NCBI GenBank assembly: GCA_000997475.1
Contig: LCEC01000013.1
Coordinates: 1-22,776, forward strand
DNA from: Parcubacteria group bacterium GW2011_GWB1_42_6
Lineage (GTDB): Bacteria; Patescibacteriota; Minisyncoccia; Portnoybacterales; GWB1-42-6
Direction: 5' to 3'
DNA: 22,776 bases
Below, piece after piece: positions 7,004 through 15,049 of the stretch. Each line of letters begins with the position of its first letter. The stretch's first letter is position 1. Position numbers and translations under genes: made by a program. A model generated the notes under the pieces. The model worked only from the letters and a program-made list of their open reading frames with translations. It was not told where the DNA came from and made no database searches.

Positions 7004-7804
7004 TTATAATCTTTTTTTTGCTATTTCTTTCAATTCCGAATTAAACTCGATTATTGATTCCTCGACTAACGGATGAAAATTTTTGTAAAGGCCCTTTTCT
7101 TTAACGACATTTCCCGCCGCCAAAAGGGAATCTACCGTCCCCGCGTCCAGCCATTCGCCCTCAAAAACCGAAACTTCAAGTTCCTTCTTTTTTAAATAAA
7201 AATTATGCAAATCGACTATTTCCAATTCGCCCCGTTCCGACGGCTTTAATTTTTTAGCCGCCTCGACAACTCTTTTATCATAAAGATAAAGCCCGGTTAA
7301 AGCATAGTCGCTTATCCATCTGACGGGCTTTTCCACGATTTTCACCGCTTTGCCGTTTTTATCAAATTGAACGACTCCGAATCGCTCCGGATCAGGCACT
7401 TTTTTGGCGAAAACATGGCCGCCGGATTTAAAGCTTTTTATTTGGCGCGAAAAATCATCTTCAAAAATATTGTCGCCCAAAATCATCGCCACGCTGTCAG
7501 AACCGATAAACTTTTCGCCAAGAATAAAAGCCTCCGAAAGCCCGCGGGGAATTTTTTGCGCTTCAAAAACGATTCTTGCGCCGCGTTTTTTTAAAAGCGA
7601 TCCCAAAAGGTTTAAAAATTGCCCGCTGTATTCAGGCGAAACAATCATCAAAATGTCCCTGATGCCGGCTTTTACAAGAGTGTTCAGGGGATAAAAAATC
7701 ATCTGCCGGTCGTAAACGGGCAAAAGCTGTTTTGAGGTTGTAGCCGTGAGCGGAAACAGGCGAGTGGCCGTTCCGCCGGCCAGAATTATTCCTTTTTTGA
7801 TCAC
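7004..7804 (-). CDS. rfbA: RmlA/RfbA-like glucose-1-phosphate thymidylyltransferase (sugar nucleotidyltransferase)
   Basis: This 266-residue product starts GIILAGGTATRLFPLT (residues 5-20), then KQLLPVYDRQMIFYPL, which is the RmlA-type nucleotidyltransferase fold. Also visible are MILGDNIFEDDF, VPDPERFGVVQFD, VEKPVRW and EGEWLDAGT. It probably activates glucose-1-phosphate with dTTP, the first step toward dTDP-rhamnose or related surface sugars. The protein is slightly shorter than typical RmlA, and the loop reads TATR where GTR is usual. The start is GTG at 7804, 4 nt after the stop of the upstream gene, indicating translational linkage. No rmlB, rmlC or rmlD follows here, so the exact nucleotide-sugar product is uncertain. 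Confidence 0.88.
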   Translation of the reverse strand: MIKKGIILAGGTATRLFPLTATTSKQLLPVYDRQMIFYPLNTLVKAGIRDILMIVSPEYSGQFLNLLGSLLKKRGARIVFEAQKIPRGLSEAFILGEKFIGSDSVAMILGDNIFEDDFSRQIKSFKSGGHVFAKKVPDPERFGVVQFDKNGKAVKIVEKPVRWISDYALTGLYLYDKRVVEAAKKLKPSERGELEIVDLHNFYLKKKELEVSVFEGEWLDAGTVDSLLAAGNVVKEKGLYKNFHPLVEESIIEFNSELKEIAKKRL

Positions 7805-7808
7805 GATT

Positions 7809-8411
7809 TTATTGGGCCTGGGGCGGTTGGGCCGCTTGAAATGTTTTTGAAATATAAACGCTGTTTTTATTGATCCCTTCCCGGTTGATTAAATTTCTGT
7901 TCAACAAATCTTGAAGATCGGCTCTTAAAGTCCGCTCTGAAATTCGATCTTTAAACAGGGGAGTGAGATCCGAAAATTTGGCCGCTCTTTTTGATTCCAG
8001 AAAAGATAAAATTTCCTTTTGGCGAGAAGATATTTCTTTTTTGTATTTTTTCCTTGTCTCTGCGTTGTGCGACACAATACCGGTTCCCTCTTTTTTAATT
8101 TTTCTTGATTTTTTATTCGCTTCAAAAAAACCGATTTGTTCTTTTAATGAGAATGATTCTTTTTTCAAAATTTCCCAATTAACCGGATTGATCCAATCTT
8201 GATTCCGGGAAATTTCAAAATAGGCGATCAAACACCCCGCTCTTTTTTGCGCCTCCTTCCATTCTTCCATAACCAAATCGCCTACCAATTCATTCGCTGT
8301 TTTTTTGAGCTGGCCGGCCATCGGCTCCGATTCGGGCAATTTTTTGCAAACCCGATACACCGCCAGCGAAAAATTCATGGCTTTTTGCAGCAAATTTTTC
8401 GTTTCATTCAT
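7809..8411 (-). CDS. Four-helix-bundle protein fused to a DeoR-like winged helix
   Basis: The 200-residue protein has two parts. Residues about 5-97 are helical and resemble the four-helix-bundle family that includes 23S rRNA intervening-sequence proteins and Avd-like proteins (AMNFSLAVYRVCKKLPES, QLKKTANELVGDL, AYFEISRNQDW). After a Lys-rich linker (100-127), residues 128-185 form a winged helix with SSRQKEILSFLESK, FSDLTPLF and SERTLRADLQDLLNR, like DeoR-type HTHs. The tail is Pro/Gln/Ala-rich. The first gene after a terminator, it has its own promoter and lies 4 nt before the RmlA-like gene, so it may regulate the sugar-nucleotide operon. No substrate or DNA target can be read from the sequence. 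No reverse transcriptase is nearby. Confidence 0.7.
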   Translation of the reverse strand: MNETKNLLQKAMNFSLAVYRVCKKLPESEPMAGQLKKTANELVGDLVMEEWKEAQKRAGCLIAYFEISRNQDWINPVNWEILKKESFSLKEQIGFFEANKKSRKIKKEGTGIVSHNAETRKKYKKEISSRQKEILSFLESKRAAKFSDLTPLFKDRISERTLRADLQDLLNRNLINREGINKNSVYISKTFQAAQPPQAQ

Positions 8412-8417
8412 GGTTTT

Positions 8418-8447
8418 ATCTTAATACCAAGCCGCAAATCGGGTCAA
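8418..8447 (-). promoter_or_regulatory. Probable promoter of the four-helix/HTH – rfbA – galU operon
   Basis: TTGACC (8447-8442), an 18-nt spacer and TAAGAT (8423-8418) lie on the minus strand. The expected transcription start falls at or next to the ATG (8411), implying a leaderless or nearly leaderless mRNA. Confidence 0.5.
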
Positions 8448-8523
8448 TGCGCGGCGAATGCGAATTTAAAATACGAATTTCGCGCCAACAAATAATTTCA
8501 TTTTTAAAACAAATATCCGCAAA

Positions 8524-8579
8524 ACCAAGATTGCAAATTCTTCCATACTTCAAAGTATGGAAGAATTTGCAATCTTGGT
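8524..8579. repeat. 27-bp perfect palindrome with minimal loop
   Basis: The arms 8524-8550 and 8553-8579 are exact reverse complements (they include ACCAAGATTGCAAATTC). In RNA the centre would form a 4-nt loop. No T-run follows on either strand, so it is not a typical terminator. It lies between a terminator and the promoter of the next gene. Confidence 0.85.
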
Positions 8580-8585
8580 GATCGA

Positions 8586-8620
8586 AAATAAAAAAGCCGC
8601 GTTATGATTGAACGCGGCTT
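8586..8620 (-). terminator. Intrinsic terminator after the TIM-barrel gene
   Basis: On the minus strand a 10-bp stem AAGCCGCGTT/AACGCGGCTT (8620-8611 with 8603-8594) and a 7-nt loop are followed by TTTTTATTTT. It lies about 19 nt after the stop at 8639. Confidence 0.88.
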
Positions 8621-8638
8621 CGCAAAACATCCAATAAA

Positions 8639-9382
8639 TCAACCTGCAATAGTTTTCAAAATCTCTTCAATATATTTTTTGAATTCCAACTGTTCCGCGA
8701 ACGAATTTTCCAGCTCGATTGAAAGATACGGCGAAAAATAAGAGGCGGGGAATTGTTTCAAATAATCAAGCTGGGAATTATCCCGGCATCGATGAAGGGA
8801 TATTTTTTCTCCCAATTTGAAGAGCTTTTTTAAAAAGCCGCTCTCAAATCCCGAAATATGGTTGCAACCGATGGGATAAAGATTAATAATTTCGCAGGTT
8901 CTTTTATAATCTTCATCACACAATTCTTTTTCCGTTGCCAAATGGGAAAAATCCAAGCAGATTCCGGCAATATTATGTTTTTTTAAGCAATCCCGCGTAA
9001 ATTCCTTTTTATGGGATTCAAGGAAGAAATTCTCTATGAATATTTTTTCGCGATATTTTGGATTATTCTGTATAAACTTGTATGATTCCAGGCAAGGATG
9101 CATATTAAAAACCCGCGTTTTGTATCTGTCGCATAAAAAATCCAGCTCCCAAGTTTCCATATCATCGCTTCGCAAATGCACATGAGGAATCGATTCCAGG
9201 CCGGTTTTTTCCAGCAAATTATACATTTCACGCCTTTGAGCGAGGCTAAGGCAAGTTGGGAAGAGTGAAACCTCTTTAACGCCCAATTCATCAATTTCTT
9301 TTATTTTTCCGCGCCAATGGGAACCGCAAGTCGTGGTCAAGCCCAAAATAATTTTTTTATCCATATATTCGTTGTGCGACAT
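8639..9382 (-). CDS. Xylose-isomerase-like / AP-endonuclease-2-like TIM-barrel protein
   Basis: The 247-residue product looks like a small TIM barrel of the sugar-phosphate isomerase / endonuclease IV superfamily. Candidate metal ligands lie at barrel strand ends: IPHVHLRSDD (His67, His69), VFNMHP (His95), IFIENF (Glu117), ICLDFSHLA (Asp144, His147), IGCNHISGF (His175) and LSIELENS (Glu223, Glu225). This fits a divalent-metal enzyme acting on a sugar or a related small molecule; the substrate cannot be read. It is several residues shorter than most family members. ATG 9382 is used here; ATG 9364, just before KKIILGLT, is an equally good start. It follows the coiled-coil gene by 18 nt and ends at a strong terminator. 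Confidence 0.75.
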   Translation of the reverse strand: MSHNEYMDKKIILGLTTTCGSHWRGKIKEIDELGVKEVSLFPTCLSLAQRREMYNLLEKTGLESIPHVHLRSDDMETWELDFLCDRYKTRVFNMHPCLESYKFIQNNPKYREKIFIENFFLESHKKEFTRDCLKKHNIAGICLDFSHLATEKELCDEDYKRTCEIINLYPIGCNHISGFESGFLKKLFKLGEKISLHRCRDNSQLDYLKQFPASYFSPYLSIELENSFAEQLEFKKYIEEILKTIAG

Positions 9383-9400
9383 TAGGCTTTTCTGATAAAT

Positions 9401-9694
9401 TTAAACTTTTGAAACCAAAATTTTCTCAATGTTTCCGTTTTTAAAATCTTCGCCGGCTTCGTCAAACCATTCGGCATTCCTTCTTAATTCTTCCAGCTCT
9501 TTAATCAAGGTTCCCTTTCCTCCCAATTGTTCAATCTGGGATTCCAATTCCCTTTCGACCTCTCTTAATTTATTTTTGTATCGATTCATTTCTTCCAACA
9601 ATCTTACGGCTTCTTCCATGGTTAATTCAACCTCCGATTTGGATTGCGATTCGGGAGAAAAAGAAACAGGCTGTTCAAAAAATTTTTGTCCCAT
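9401..9694 (-). CDS. Small coiled-coil protein of unknown function
   Basis: I recognise no family. The 97-residue product starts MGQKFFEQP, has a Ser/Glu-rich segment, then a long amphipathic helix from about residue 24 to 75 (MEEAVRLLEEMNRYKNKL, EVERELESQIEQL) predicted as coiled coil, then a short acidic tail. The frame is open to 9781, but the extra 29 codons are promoter-like sequence, so ATG 9694 is preferred; a promoter at 9751-9723 fits it. It is the first gene of a two-gene unit with the TIM-barrel protein. It may be a structural or partner protein, but the sequence does not show which. Confidence 0.62.
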   Translation of the reverse strand: MGQKFFEQPVSFSPESQSKSEVELTMEEAVRLLEEMNRYKNKLREVERELESQIEQLGGKGTLIKELEELRRNAEWFDEAGEDFKNGNIEKILVSKV

Positions 9695-9722
9695 ATTTTT
9701 GTGATTAGAATTATCTGTTTTT

Positions 9723-9751
9723 ATGATATACCCGAAGGATAAATCAGTAAA
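9723..9751 (-). promoter_or_regulatory. Probable promoter of coiled-coil/TIM-barrel unit
   Basis: TTTACT (9751-9746), a 17-nt spacer and TATCAT (9728-9723) lie on the minus strand, each one or two bases from consensus. The start would be near 9716, about 22 nt before ATG 9694. Confidence 0.5.
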
Positions 9752-9785
9752 TCCGCCCAAGAAAAGGAGAATATCAAACAATTCC

Positions 9786-9825
9786 AGAGTGTGTTATTCA
9801 CGCTATAGCGTGAATAACACACTCT
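9786..9825. repeat. 40-bp perfect palindrome
   Basis: 9786-9825 equals its own reverse complement with no spacer (centre GCTATAGC, outer AGAGTGTG...CACACTCT). It lies between a terminator (9877-9912) and a promoter (9751-9723). There is no T-run. It could be an operator, a cruciform, or a relic of a palindromic element. Confidence 0.85.
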
Positions 9826-9876
9826 TATTGATATATAATATATTCTAAAAATCAACCGGTAAATCCGATGGGGTAG

Positions 9877-9912
9877 AAAAATAAAAAAGAACCTTGGTTT
9901 TGCAAGATTCTT
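9877..9912 (-). terminator. Intrinsic terminator after the small membrane protein gene
   Basis: On the minus strand AAGAATCTTG pairs with CAAGGTTCTT (10 bp with one G-U pair, 6-nt loop) and is followed by TTTTATTTTT. It lies about 25 nt after the stop at 9938. Confidence 0.75.
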
Positions 9913-9937
9913 TTTGCGAGCTTCGATTTTTCTTTGG

Positions 9938-10219
9938 CTATCTTTGCGAATCAGCTGCCTCAAATAATAACATAATTCCGGTCAAAAAACCGAAATCATA
10001 AAGATGGCTGTTATTATGAATCTCGTAAAGACCCACTTTTTCAGAAAATAAAGAAACAATAAATGCAAAAGGACAAATAAATCCGTGCCACAATCCCAGC
10101 CAAAAGCCGGCAATATTTCCACCAACACTGGAATGAACAGCGGAATTAGGACCGGCGGCGCAACTGCAAAATAACGCCGCAAACACGAAAACCAGGAATA
10201 ACCAATATTCCTTTTTCAT
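9938..10219 (-). CDS. Small conserved membrane protein, hypothetical
   Basis: This 93-residue protein has a short signal-like hydrophobic start (WLFLVFVFAALFCSC, loosely lipobox-like), then VGGNIAGFWLGLWHG, a membrane segment FICPFAFIVSLF (about 48-59), the motif YEIHNNSHLYDFGFLTGI (about 65-82) and a charged end. The GFWLGLWHG and YE-HNN-YDFGF pattern belongs to a widespread small hypothetical membrane family of unknown function. The gene has the clearest Shine-Dalgarno sequence in the window, AAGGAG at 10232-10227, which overlaps the stop of the upstream HtrA-like gene and shows translational coupling. Any role with that inactive protease-like protein is inference only. Confidence 0.8.
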   Translation of the reverse strand: MKKEYWLFLVFVFAALFCSCAAGPNSAVHSSVGGNIAGFWLGLWHGFICPFAFIVSLFSEKVGLYEIHNNSHLYDFGFLTGIMLLFEAADSQR

Positions 10220-10233
10220 CGCCTTTCTCCTTT

Positions 10234-10998
10234 TTAAGAACCGTTTTTCTTCATCAACTCCCTAATCTTCTCATTCGTCGCCACTTGGATTTCGGCGCCG
10301 GTTTTTGAAACCAGACCGATCACTTCGCCGCGGATATTGGCCAAGGGCGCGCCCAGAATCGATTTGGCGTCAGAAAACTGAATCGCCAAAGGATTTTTTT
10401 TACGGACAAAGCCGTTGTCCGTAAAACTCGATCCGCTATCCCCTTCCCTGCCAACCAAAATTGTTTTTTCGCCAAGCCGCAAATCTTTGTAATCGCCAAT
10501 TGCCGCCACCGGCAAATTGGTTTTGGCAATCTTAAGCAAAACGAGGTTTGAAATTTCGTCTTTTTTTAAAATTTCGGCTTCCAAGCTTTCCGAATCGTTT
10601 TTGACGATAATTTTGCTCGCCTCGATCGGAATCAAAGATAAAGAAGTCGCGATCATTCCGTCTCCTGTCAAAATAAGACCCGACCCCCGGGCTATTTTTT
10701 CAGGAATCGGCAAAAGCATTTCCTTATTTCCAACCTTTTTATATTCCCGAAAACTTATAATTTCAACCGATGAGTTGATCAACTTGCCGACCGCATCTTG
10801 CGAAGCCATTTCATCGGTGATATATATTTTTTCCGCGCGATTAATAACAGTGGTCCCTTGTTTGATTTGGCGAACCCAATCAATATTCTTAAAAACCGAA
10901 AGTCCCGCCGCCCAAGGCAAAAAAACATGGCTGCCAAAAATCCCCGCCAATCCCCCGACAACAAAAACCAACGCCCAAAAGCTTAAATTTTTCTTCAT
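10234..10998 (-). CDS. Catalytically dead HtrA/S1C-like protein (pseudoprotease), membrane-anchored
   Basis: The 254-residue protein has an N-terminal membrane anchor (about 7-32) and a trypsin-like domain that aligns with the intact HtrA encoded at 13856-15043. All three catalytic positions are changed. TNKHVV corresponds to TSLSLI, putting Ser121 at the His position. QDIAIIKI corresponds to SNLVLLKI, putting Asn151 at the Asp position. GNSGGP corresponds to SILGAP, putting Leu215 at the Ser position. Flanking fold-defining parts remain (GSGLILTGDGMI, GEVIGL). There is no PDZ domain. The reading frame is intact and uses normal codons, so it looks maintained rather than decaying. A role as a scaffold, substrate binder or regulator of HtrA is inference. 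It overlaps the next gene's ribosome-binding site. Confidence 0.85.
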   Translation of the reverse strand: MKKNLSFWALVFVVGGLAGIFGSHVFLPWAAGLSVFKNIDWVRQIKQGTTVINRAEKIYITDEMASQDAVGKLINSSVEIISFREYKKVGNKEMLLPIPEKIARGSGLILTGDGMIATSLSLIPIEASKIIVKNDSESLEAEILKKDEISNLVLLKIAKTNLPVAAIGDYKDLRLGEKTILVGREGDSGSSFTDNGFVRKKNPLAIQFSDAKSILGAPLANIRGEVIGLVSKTGAEIQVATNEKIRELMKKNGS

Positions 10999-11005
10999 GA
11001 ATATA

Positions 11006-11033
11006 ATTCTAATCTGCGAATTTTTAAAAGCAA
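11006..11033 (-). promoter_or_regulatory. Possible weak promoter of the pseudo-HtrA gene
   Basis: TTGCTT (11033-11028), a 16-nt spacer and TAGAAT (11011-11006) lie on the minus strand. The -10 is good and the -35 weak. Transcription would begin close to ATG 10998. Confidence 0.3.
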
Positions 11034-11045
11034 ATTTCTCGATTC

Positions 11046-11105
11046 TCCCGCTTTATGCGGGATCGCTCGAAGAATAACGCTGTTCGATTTTGCCTGCCGG
11101 CAGGC
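11046..11105. repeat. Hairpin and GCCTGCCGGCAGGC palindrome after clpB
   Basis: TCCCGC-TTTAT-GCGGGA (11046-11062) and the perfect 14-bp palindrome at 11092-11105 lie in the 148-nt spacer downstream of clpB. Neither is followed by a convincing T-run on the minus strand, so terminator function is uncertain. Confidence 0.6.
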
Positions 11106-11146
11106 GAATTGCGAAATTAGCATAAGACTTGCGGGTTCGCATCATA

Positions 11147-13753
11147 TCACTTTATCATTAGTTCTTTCTCGTTCGCGTCGACTGAAACGGTTGAACCCTC
11201 AAAAACTATTCCCGCGATAATGTTCTTGGCAATTCTGTTTAAAATTTCCTGCTGAATCAAACGGCGCAAAGGACGCGCTCCGTAATTGGGATCATATCCT
11301 TTGTCGGCCAAATATTTTTTCGCCTTGGCCGAAACTTTGATTTTGATTTTTTTGGCCGCGAGGCGATCTTGAACCTGTTCAATTTGCAAGTCAACAATTA
11401 TAGAAAGATCATCTTTTGTTAAACTTTCAAAAACAATAATTTCATCAACTCGATTTAAGAATTCCGGTTTGAATTGGCCGCGCAAAGCCTCCAGAACCTT
11501 GGTTTTCATTTCCGTTTGTTCGGTTTTTCCCGGATCGCTTGAGAAACCGAGAGTGTAATGTTTGACTATTTCATTGCCGACATTTGAAGTCATGATAATG
11601 ATAGTATTTTTGAAATTCACCACCCTTCCTTTGGCATCGGTCAAGCGGCCGTCATCTAAAATTTGGAGTAAGATATTGAATATTTCCGGATGCGCTTTTT
11701 CAACTTCGTCAAACAGAACCAAGCTATAGGGCCGGCGTCTGATAGCTTCCGTGAGCTGTCCGCCTTCTTCAAAGCCCACATAGCCGGGAGGAGAACCGAT
11801 CATTCTGGCCGCCGTGTGCTTTTCCATATATTCCGACATATCAAGCCGGACAATCGCGTTTTCATCGTTAAACATAAAAGCGGCCAGAGCCTTGGCAAGT
11901 TCGGTTTTGCCGACTCCCGTGGGGCCCAAAAATATAAATGAACCCATTGGCCTTTTTTCTTCAGCAAGTCCCGTGCGCGCCCGGCGCATGGCATTGCAAA
12001 TGGCGCCAATCGCCTCTTCCTGGCCAATAACGCGTTTGTGCAAATCTTCTTCCATCCGGTTCAATTTTTCCATCTCGCCTTCCAGCATTTTTTGAATCGG
12101 GATTCCGGTCCATCGCGAAACCACCTTGCCGATTTCTTCTTCGCTGATCTCTTCCTTGAGCAAAGGTTTGTTTTTTTGCACTTCCACTAAACGATTCTGG
12201 CTGGATTTGATGGTTTTTTCCTGATCGGGAATGCGGCCGTATCTGATTTCGGCCACTTTTTGCAAATTGCCCTCGCGCTCCGCGATATCCGCTTCCTGCT
12301 TCAAAGAATCTATTTTCTTTTTTGAATCGCTGATTTTACTGATCAATTCGCGCTCCATCTTCCAGCGCAATTCAGTTTCGCGGGATTCCGCCTTCAGATT
12401 AGCCAGCTGTTTCTCTACTTGGCGCAACTGCGCGCGAGCGTCTTTTGATTTTTCTTTTTTGAGAGCCTGGCGCTCGATTTCAAGCTGAATGATTTTTCTT
12501 TTTGTTTGATCAAGCTCGGTGGGCATACTGTCAATTTCAAGCCGCAAAGCCGAAGCCGCTTCGTCAATCAAATCAACCGCTTTGTCGGGCAGGAATCTGT
12601 CAGTGATATAGCGGGCGCTCAAAGTGGCGGCCGCGATTATCGCGGCATCGGTGATGCGAATGCCATGGTGCACTTCATATTTTTCCTTAAGACCCCGCAA
12701 AATAGCGATCGTGTCTTCAATAGTGGGTTCGGCCACGAAAACCGGCTGAAACCGCCGCGCCAAAGCCGGATCTTTTTCAATGTATTTTTGATATTCTTTG
12801 AGAGTGGTGGCGCCCACGGCATGAAGTTCGCCTCTGGCTAAAGCCGGCTTTAAAAGATTAGAAGCGTCAATCGCCCCTTCGGCCGCTCCGGCGCCGACCA
12901 AGGTATGCAATTCATCAATGAATAAAATATATTTGCCGGCCATTCTTTCCATTTCCTTGAGAACCGCTTTGATTCTATCTTCGAATTCGCCGCGAAATTT
13001 CGTTCCGGCGATCAAAGACCCCAAATCCAAAGCGATAAGCTCTTTGTTTTTCAGGCTTTCGGGCACGTCGCCGGCAATAATTCTTTGAGCCAAACCTTCC
13101 ACAATGGCGGTTTTACCCACGCCGGCTTCGCCGATCAGCACCGGATTATTTTTTGTCCGGCGGGAAAGCACTTGCATAACGCGCCTGATTTCCTCATCGC
13201 GGCCGATAACCGGATCAAGCTTTTCTTGCTTTGCCAGATTCGTGAGATTGCGAGCGTATTTTTCCAAAACTTGGTATTTTCCTTCCGGTTCAACATCGGT
13301 CACTTTTTGTCCGCCCCGGACGTCTTCCAGGACATTAAGAATAGAAGCTTTATCAATATTAAAAGATTTTAAAATTTCTTTGGCCTTGCTCGCCACCTCA
13401 AACGACGCAAGCAAAAGATGCTCGACCGAAATATATTCGTCGCCTAATTTTTTTGCCTCTTTGCTCGCTTGGTTGATGATTTTGCCCAGTTCCGAACTCA
13501 CCATTACCTGGCCGAAGGGAATTTCGCCAAAAACCCTGGGCAAACGCGAAATTTCTTTTTCAAACTCCGATTCCATCAAAGACACGCTCACGCCAAGTCT
13601 TTCCAAAATCGTGGAAACAAATCCGCCTTCCTGCAAAACCAAAGCCAGCGCCAAATGCATGGCGTCTATTTGGCTTTGGCCGCGTTCGGAAGCCAGATTA
13701 TGAGCATCGCGCAAAGCTTCCTGCGCTTTGATTGTGAATTTGTCTATTTGCAT
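11147..13753 (-). CDS. clpB: ATP-dependent disaggregase ClpB
   Basis: The 868-residue protein has the full ClpB layout and normal length. An N-terminal Clp repeat domain spans about 1-145. The first AAA+ domain has Walker A GEAGVGKT (208-215) and Walker B ILFIDE (276-281). A long coiled-coil middle domain spans about 405-530 and distinguishes ClpB from ClpA. The second AAA+ domain has Walker A GPTGVGKT (610-617), then [11 protein letters not shown], and a C-terminal domain with [11 protein letters not shown]. It would act as a cytoplasmic hexamer that resolves aggregates with DnaK, which is not in the window. It is the last gene of a run nifS-nifU-htrA-clpB, separated from htrA by 102 nt containing repeat copy B. 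No CIRCE element is seen upstream. The stop is TGA. Confidence 0.97.
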   Translation of the reverse strand: MQIDKFTIKAQEALRDAHNLASERGQSQIDAMHLALALVLQEGGFVSTILERLGVSVSLMESEFEKEISRLPRVFGEIPFGQVMVSSELGKIINQASKEAKKLGDEYISVEHLLLASFEVASKAKEILKSFNIDKASILNVLEDVRGGQKVTDVEPEGKYQVLEKYARNLTNLAKQEKLDPVIGRDEEIRRVMQVLSRRTKNNPVLIGEAGVGKTAIVEGLAQRIIAGDVPESLKNKELIALDLGSLIAGTKFRGEFEDRIKAVLKEMERMAGKYILFIDELHTLVGAGAAEGAIDASNLLKPALARGELHAVGATTLKEYQKYIEKDPALARRFQPVFVAEPTIEDTIAILRGLKEKYEVHHGIRITDAAIIAAATLSARYITDRFLPDKAVDLIDEAASALRLEIDSMPTELDQTKRKIIQLEIERQALKKEKSKDARAQLRQVEKQLANLKAESRETELRWKMERELISKISDSKKKIDSLKQEADIAEREGNLQKVAEIRYGRIPDQEKTIKSSQNRLVEVQKNKPLLKEEISEEEIGKVVSRWTGIPIQKMLEGEMEKLNRMEEDLHKRVIGQEEAIGAICNAMRRARTGLAEEKRPMGSFIFLGPTGVGKTELAKALAAFMFNDENAIVRLDMSEYMEKHTAARMIGSPPGYVGFEEGGQLTEAIRRRPYSLVLFDEVEKAHPEIFNILLQILDDGRLTDAKGRVVNFKNTIIIMTSNVGNEIVKHYTLGFSSDPGKTEQTEMKTKVLEALRGQFKPEFLNRVDEIIVFESLTKDDLSIIVDLQIEQVQDRLAAKKIKIKVSAKAKKYLADKGYDPNYGARPLRRLIQQEILNRIAKNIIAGIVFEGSTVSVDANEKELMIK

Positions 13754-13809
13754 GATTATGATACGGACTTTAAAATTCTATGCCAACAATTCTAACCGCG
13801 AACGGGAAT

Positions 13810-13850
13810 CCAGACATTCAATGTCTGGGATCTCGACATTGAATGTCTGG
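13810..13850. repeat. Dispersed palindromic repeat, copy B
   Basis: CCAGACATTCAATGTC (13810-13825) and its exact complement (13835-13850) give a 16-bp perfect stem around TGGGATCTC. It is near-identical to copy A at 6920-6957, and the flanking CGAACGGGAATC is also shared. It fills most of the htrA-clpB spacer. Confidence 0.82.
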
Positions 13851-13855
13851 ATTAA

Positions 13856-15043
13856 TTAATTCATTTCCGCGGTTCGCCCTCCTTCGCTTAAAGCTGCATT
13901 TTTTTCTTGTCCTCGCGACAAAATTTTCAATGTGATTTCTTCGCCGATATTTCTTTTTTGGATCTGTTGGGCCAATGAATTGTCGGCAGTCACTTTCCGC
14001 CCTTCCACTTCGAGAATAATATCATTTTCTTCAAGACCGGCTTTTTCGGCCGGACTGCCCAAAGCGATTGCCGGCTCGTCTTGCGAACCCCTTAAAATCA
14101 AGGCGCCATAATCAACTGAAAGGTTATTTCTTTGCCTTATTTCCGAATCAATCAAGACATATCTGACCCCCAAAAAGGGATAAGAAATTTTACCAGAAAT
14201 CCGAACTTGGTCAATATCGCGCTTGGCTTTGTTTATAGGCAAAGAAAACCCGATGCTTTGCGCTCCTTGAGCCACCGCCACGTTGATTCCCACCACTTCG
14301 CCGTTCAAATCCAAAAGCGGCCCGCCCGAATTGCCCGAATTAATTGCCGCGTCAGTCTGAATAACGCCCTCCAATTGTTCAGCCGAAAATCCCCGACCCG
14401 TCACCGCTTCAATTGACCGCCCCAGGCCCGAAATCACCCCCACGCTCACCGTATTGCGAAATTCGCCCAAAGCATTGCCGATGGCAATCGCCGTTTGGCC
14501 AACTTTGACATTATCCGAATTTCCAAGTTTCAAAACAGGCAAACCGGTTTGATCTATTTTTATAATGGCAATATCCTGCACCGGATCTTTGGCTAAAACC
14601 TTGGCTTCAAATCTTCTCCCGTCATTGGTCAAAACGGTGTATTTGGCCGATTCGTCTTCCACCACGTGCTTGTTGGTTAAAATCATTCCATCTTGAGAAA
14701 CAATGAAACCCGTTCCGCCGCCGATTTCTTCTTGCCTCAAATCGCTTCTTAGATTATCCAAAAAATTATCAAAAAATCCGCCGAAAGGATTATTCAAAAC
14801 CGACAAATCTTTACTGACAATTATCGAAACCACGGCCGGAGAAGCCTGTTCAACGACTTTTATCACTTGATCATTTTGATTGACAACTTCCAAAATTCCG
14901 TTTTGACTGGCGAGTTCGCCCGAAAAAACATTCGAATAAAGATCAATCGCGAGAGCCCCTGCCACAAAACCGGCCGCCGCCGAAATCAAAACGCAATAAA
15001 CAATGATTTTATTGAAAAAATTTTTCTGTTGGTCCATTGGCAT
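13856..15043 (-). CDS. HtrA/DegP-family S1C serine protease with PDZ domain
   Basis: The 395-residue protein carries an N-terminal membrane anchor (about 12-35) and an extracytoplasmic trypsin-like domain with an intact triad: His126 in TNKHVV, Asp157 in VQDIAIIKI and Ser239 in INSGNSGGPL. One PDZ domain spans about 289-380 (GSPAEKAGLEENDIILEVEG). One PDZ and one anchor fit the DegS/HtrA-like type that degrades or senses misfolded envelope proteins. ATG 15043 lies 6 nt after the nifU stop; a second ATG two codons in (15037) is possible. Cotranscription with nifSU is likely. The degenerate paralogue at 10234-10998 has lost all three catalytic residues. Confidence 0.94.
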   Translation of the reverse strand: MPMDQQKNFFNKIIVYCVLISAAAGFVAGALAIDLYSNVFSGELASQNGILEVVNQNDQVIKVVEQASPAVVSIIVSKDLSVLNNPFGGFFDNFLDNLRSDLRQEEIGGGTGFIVSQDGMILTNKHVVEDESAKYTVLTNDGRRFEAKVLAKDPVQDIAIIKIDQTGLPVLKLGNSDNVKVGQTAIAIGNALGEFRNTVSVGVISGLGRSIEAVTGRGFSAEQLEGVIQTDAAINSGNSGGPLLDLNGEVVGINVAVAQGAQSIGFSLPINKAKRDIDQVRISGKISYPFLGVRYVLIDSEIRQRNNLSVDYGALILRGSQDEPAIALGSPAEKAGLEENDIILEVEGRKVTADNSLAQQIQKRNIGEEITLKILSRGQEKNAALSEGGRTAEMN

Positions 15044-15049
15044 GAGGAT

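Noticed and set aside
6873..7004. 44-codon N-terminal extension of the galU-like frame
   Set aside because: It translates palindromic repeat copy A and has no family similarity; the conserved protein starts at ATG 6872.
7809..8411. Diversity-generating retroelement, suggested by the Avd-like bundle
   Set aside because: There is no reverse transcriptase, template repeat or variable repeat in the window.
9721..9963. 80-codon minus-strand ORF
   Set aside because: It spans a terminator, a palindrome and a promoter, and shows no plausible protein features.
11147..11149. Alternative genetic code (UGA = Gly)
   Set aside because: clpB and the DUF5667 gene end at TGA exactly where family length predicts, and no gene needs TGA read-through.
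13754..13855. CIRCE/HrcA operator upstream of clpB
   Set aside because: There is no TTAGCACTC-type inverted repeat; the spacer is mostly repeat copy B.
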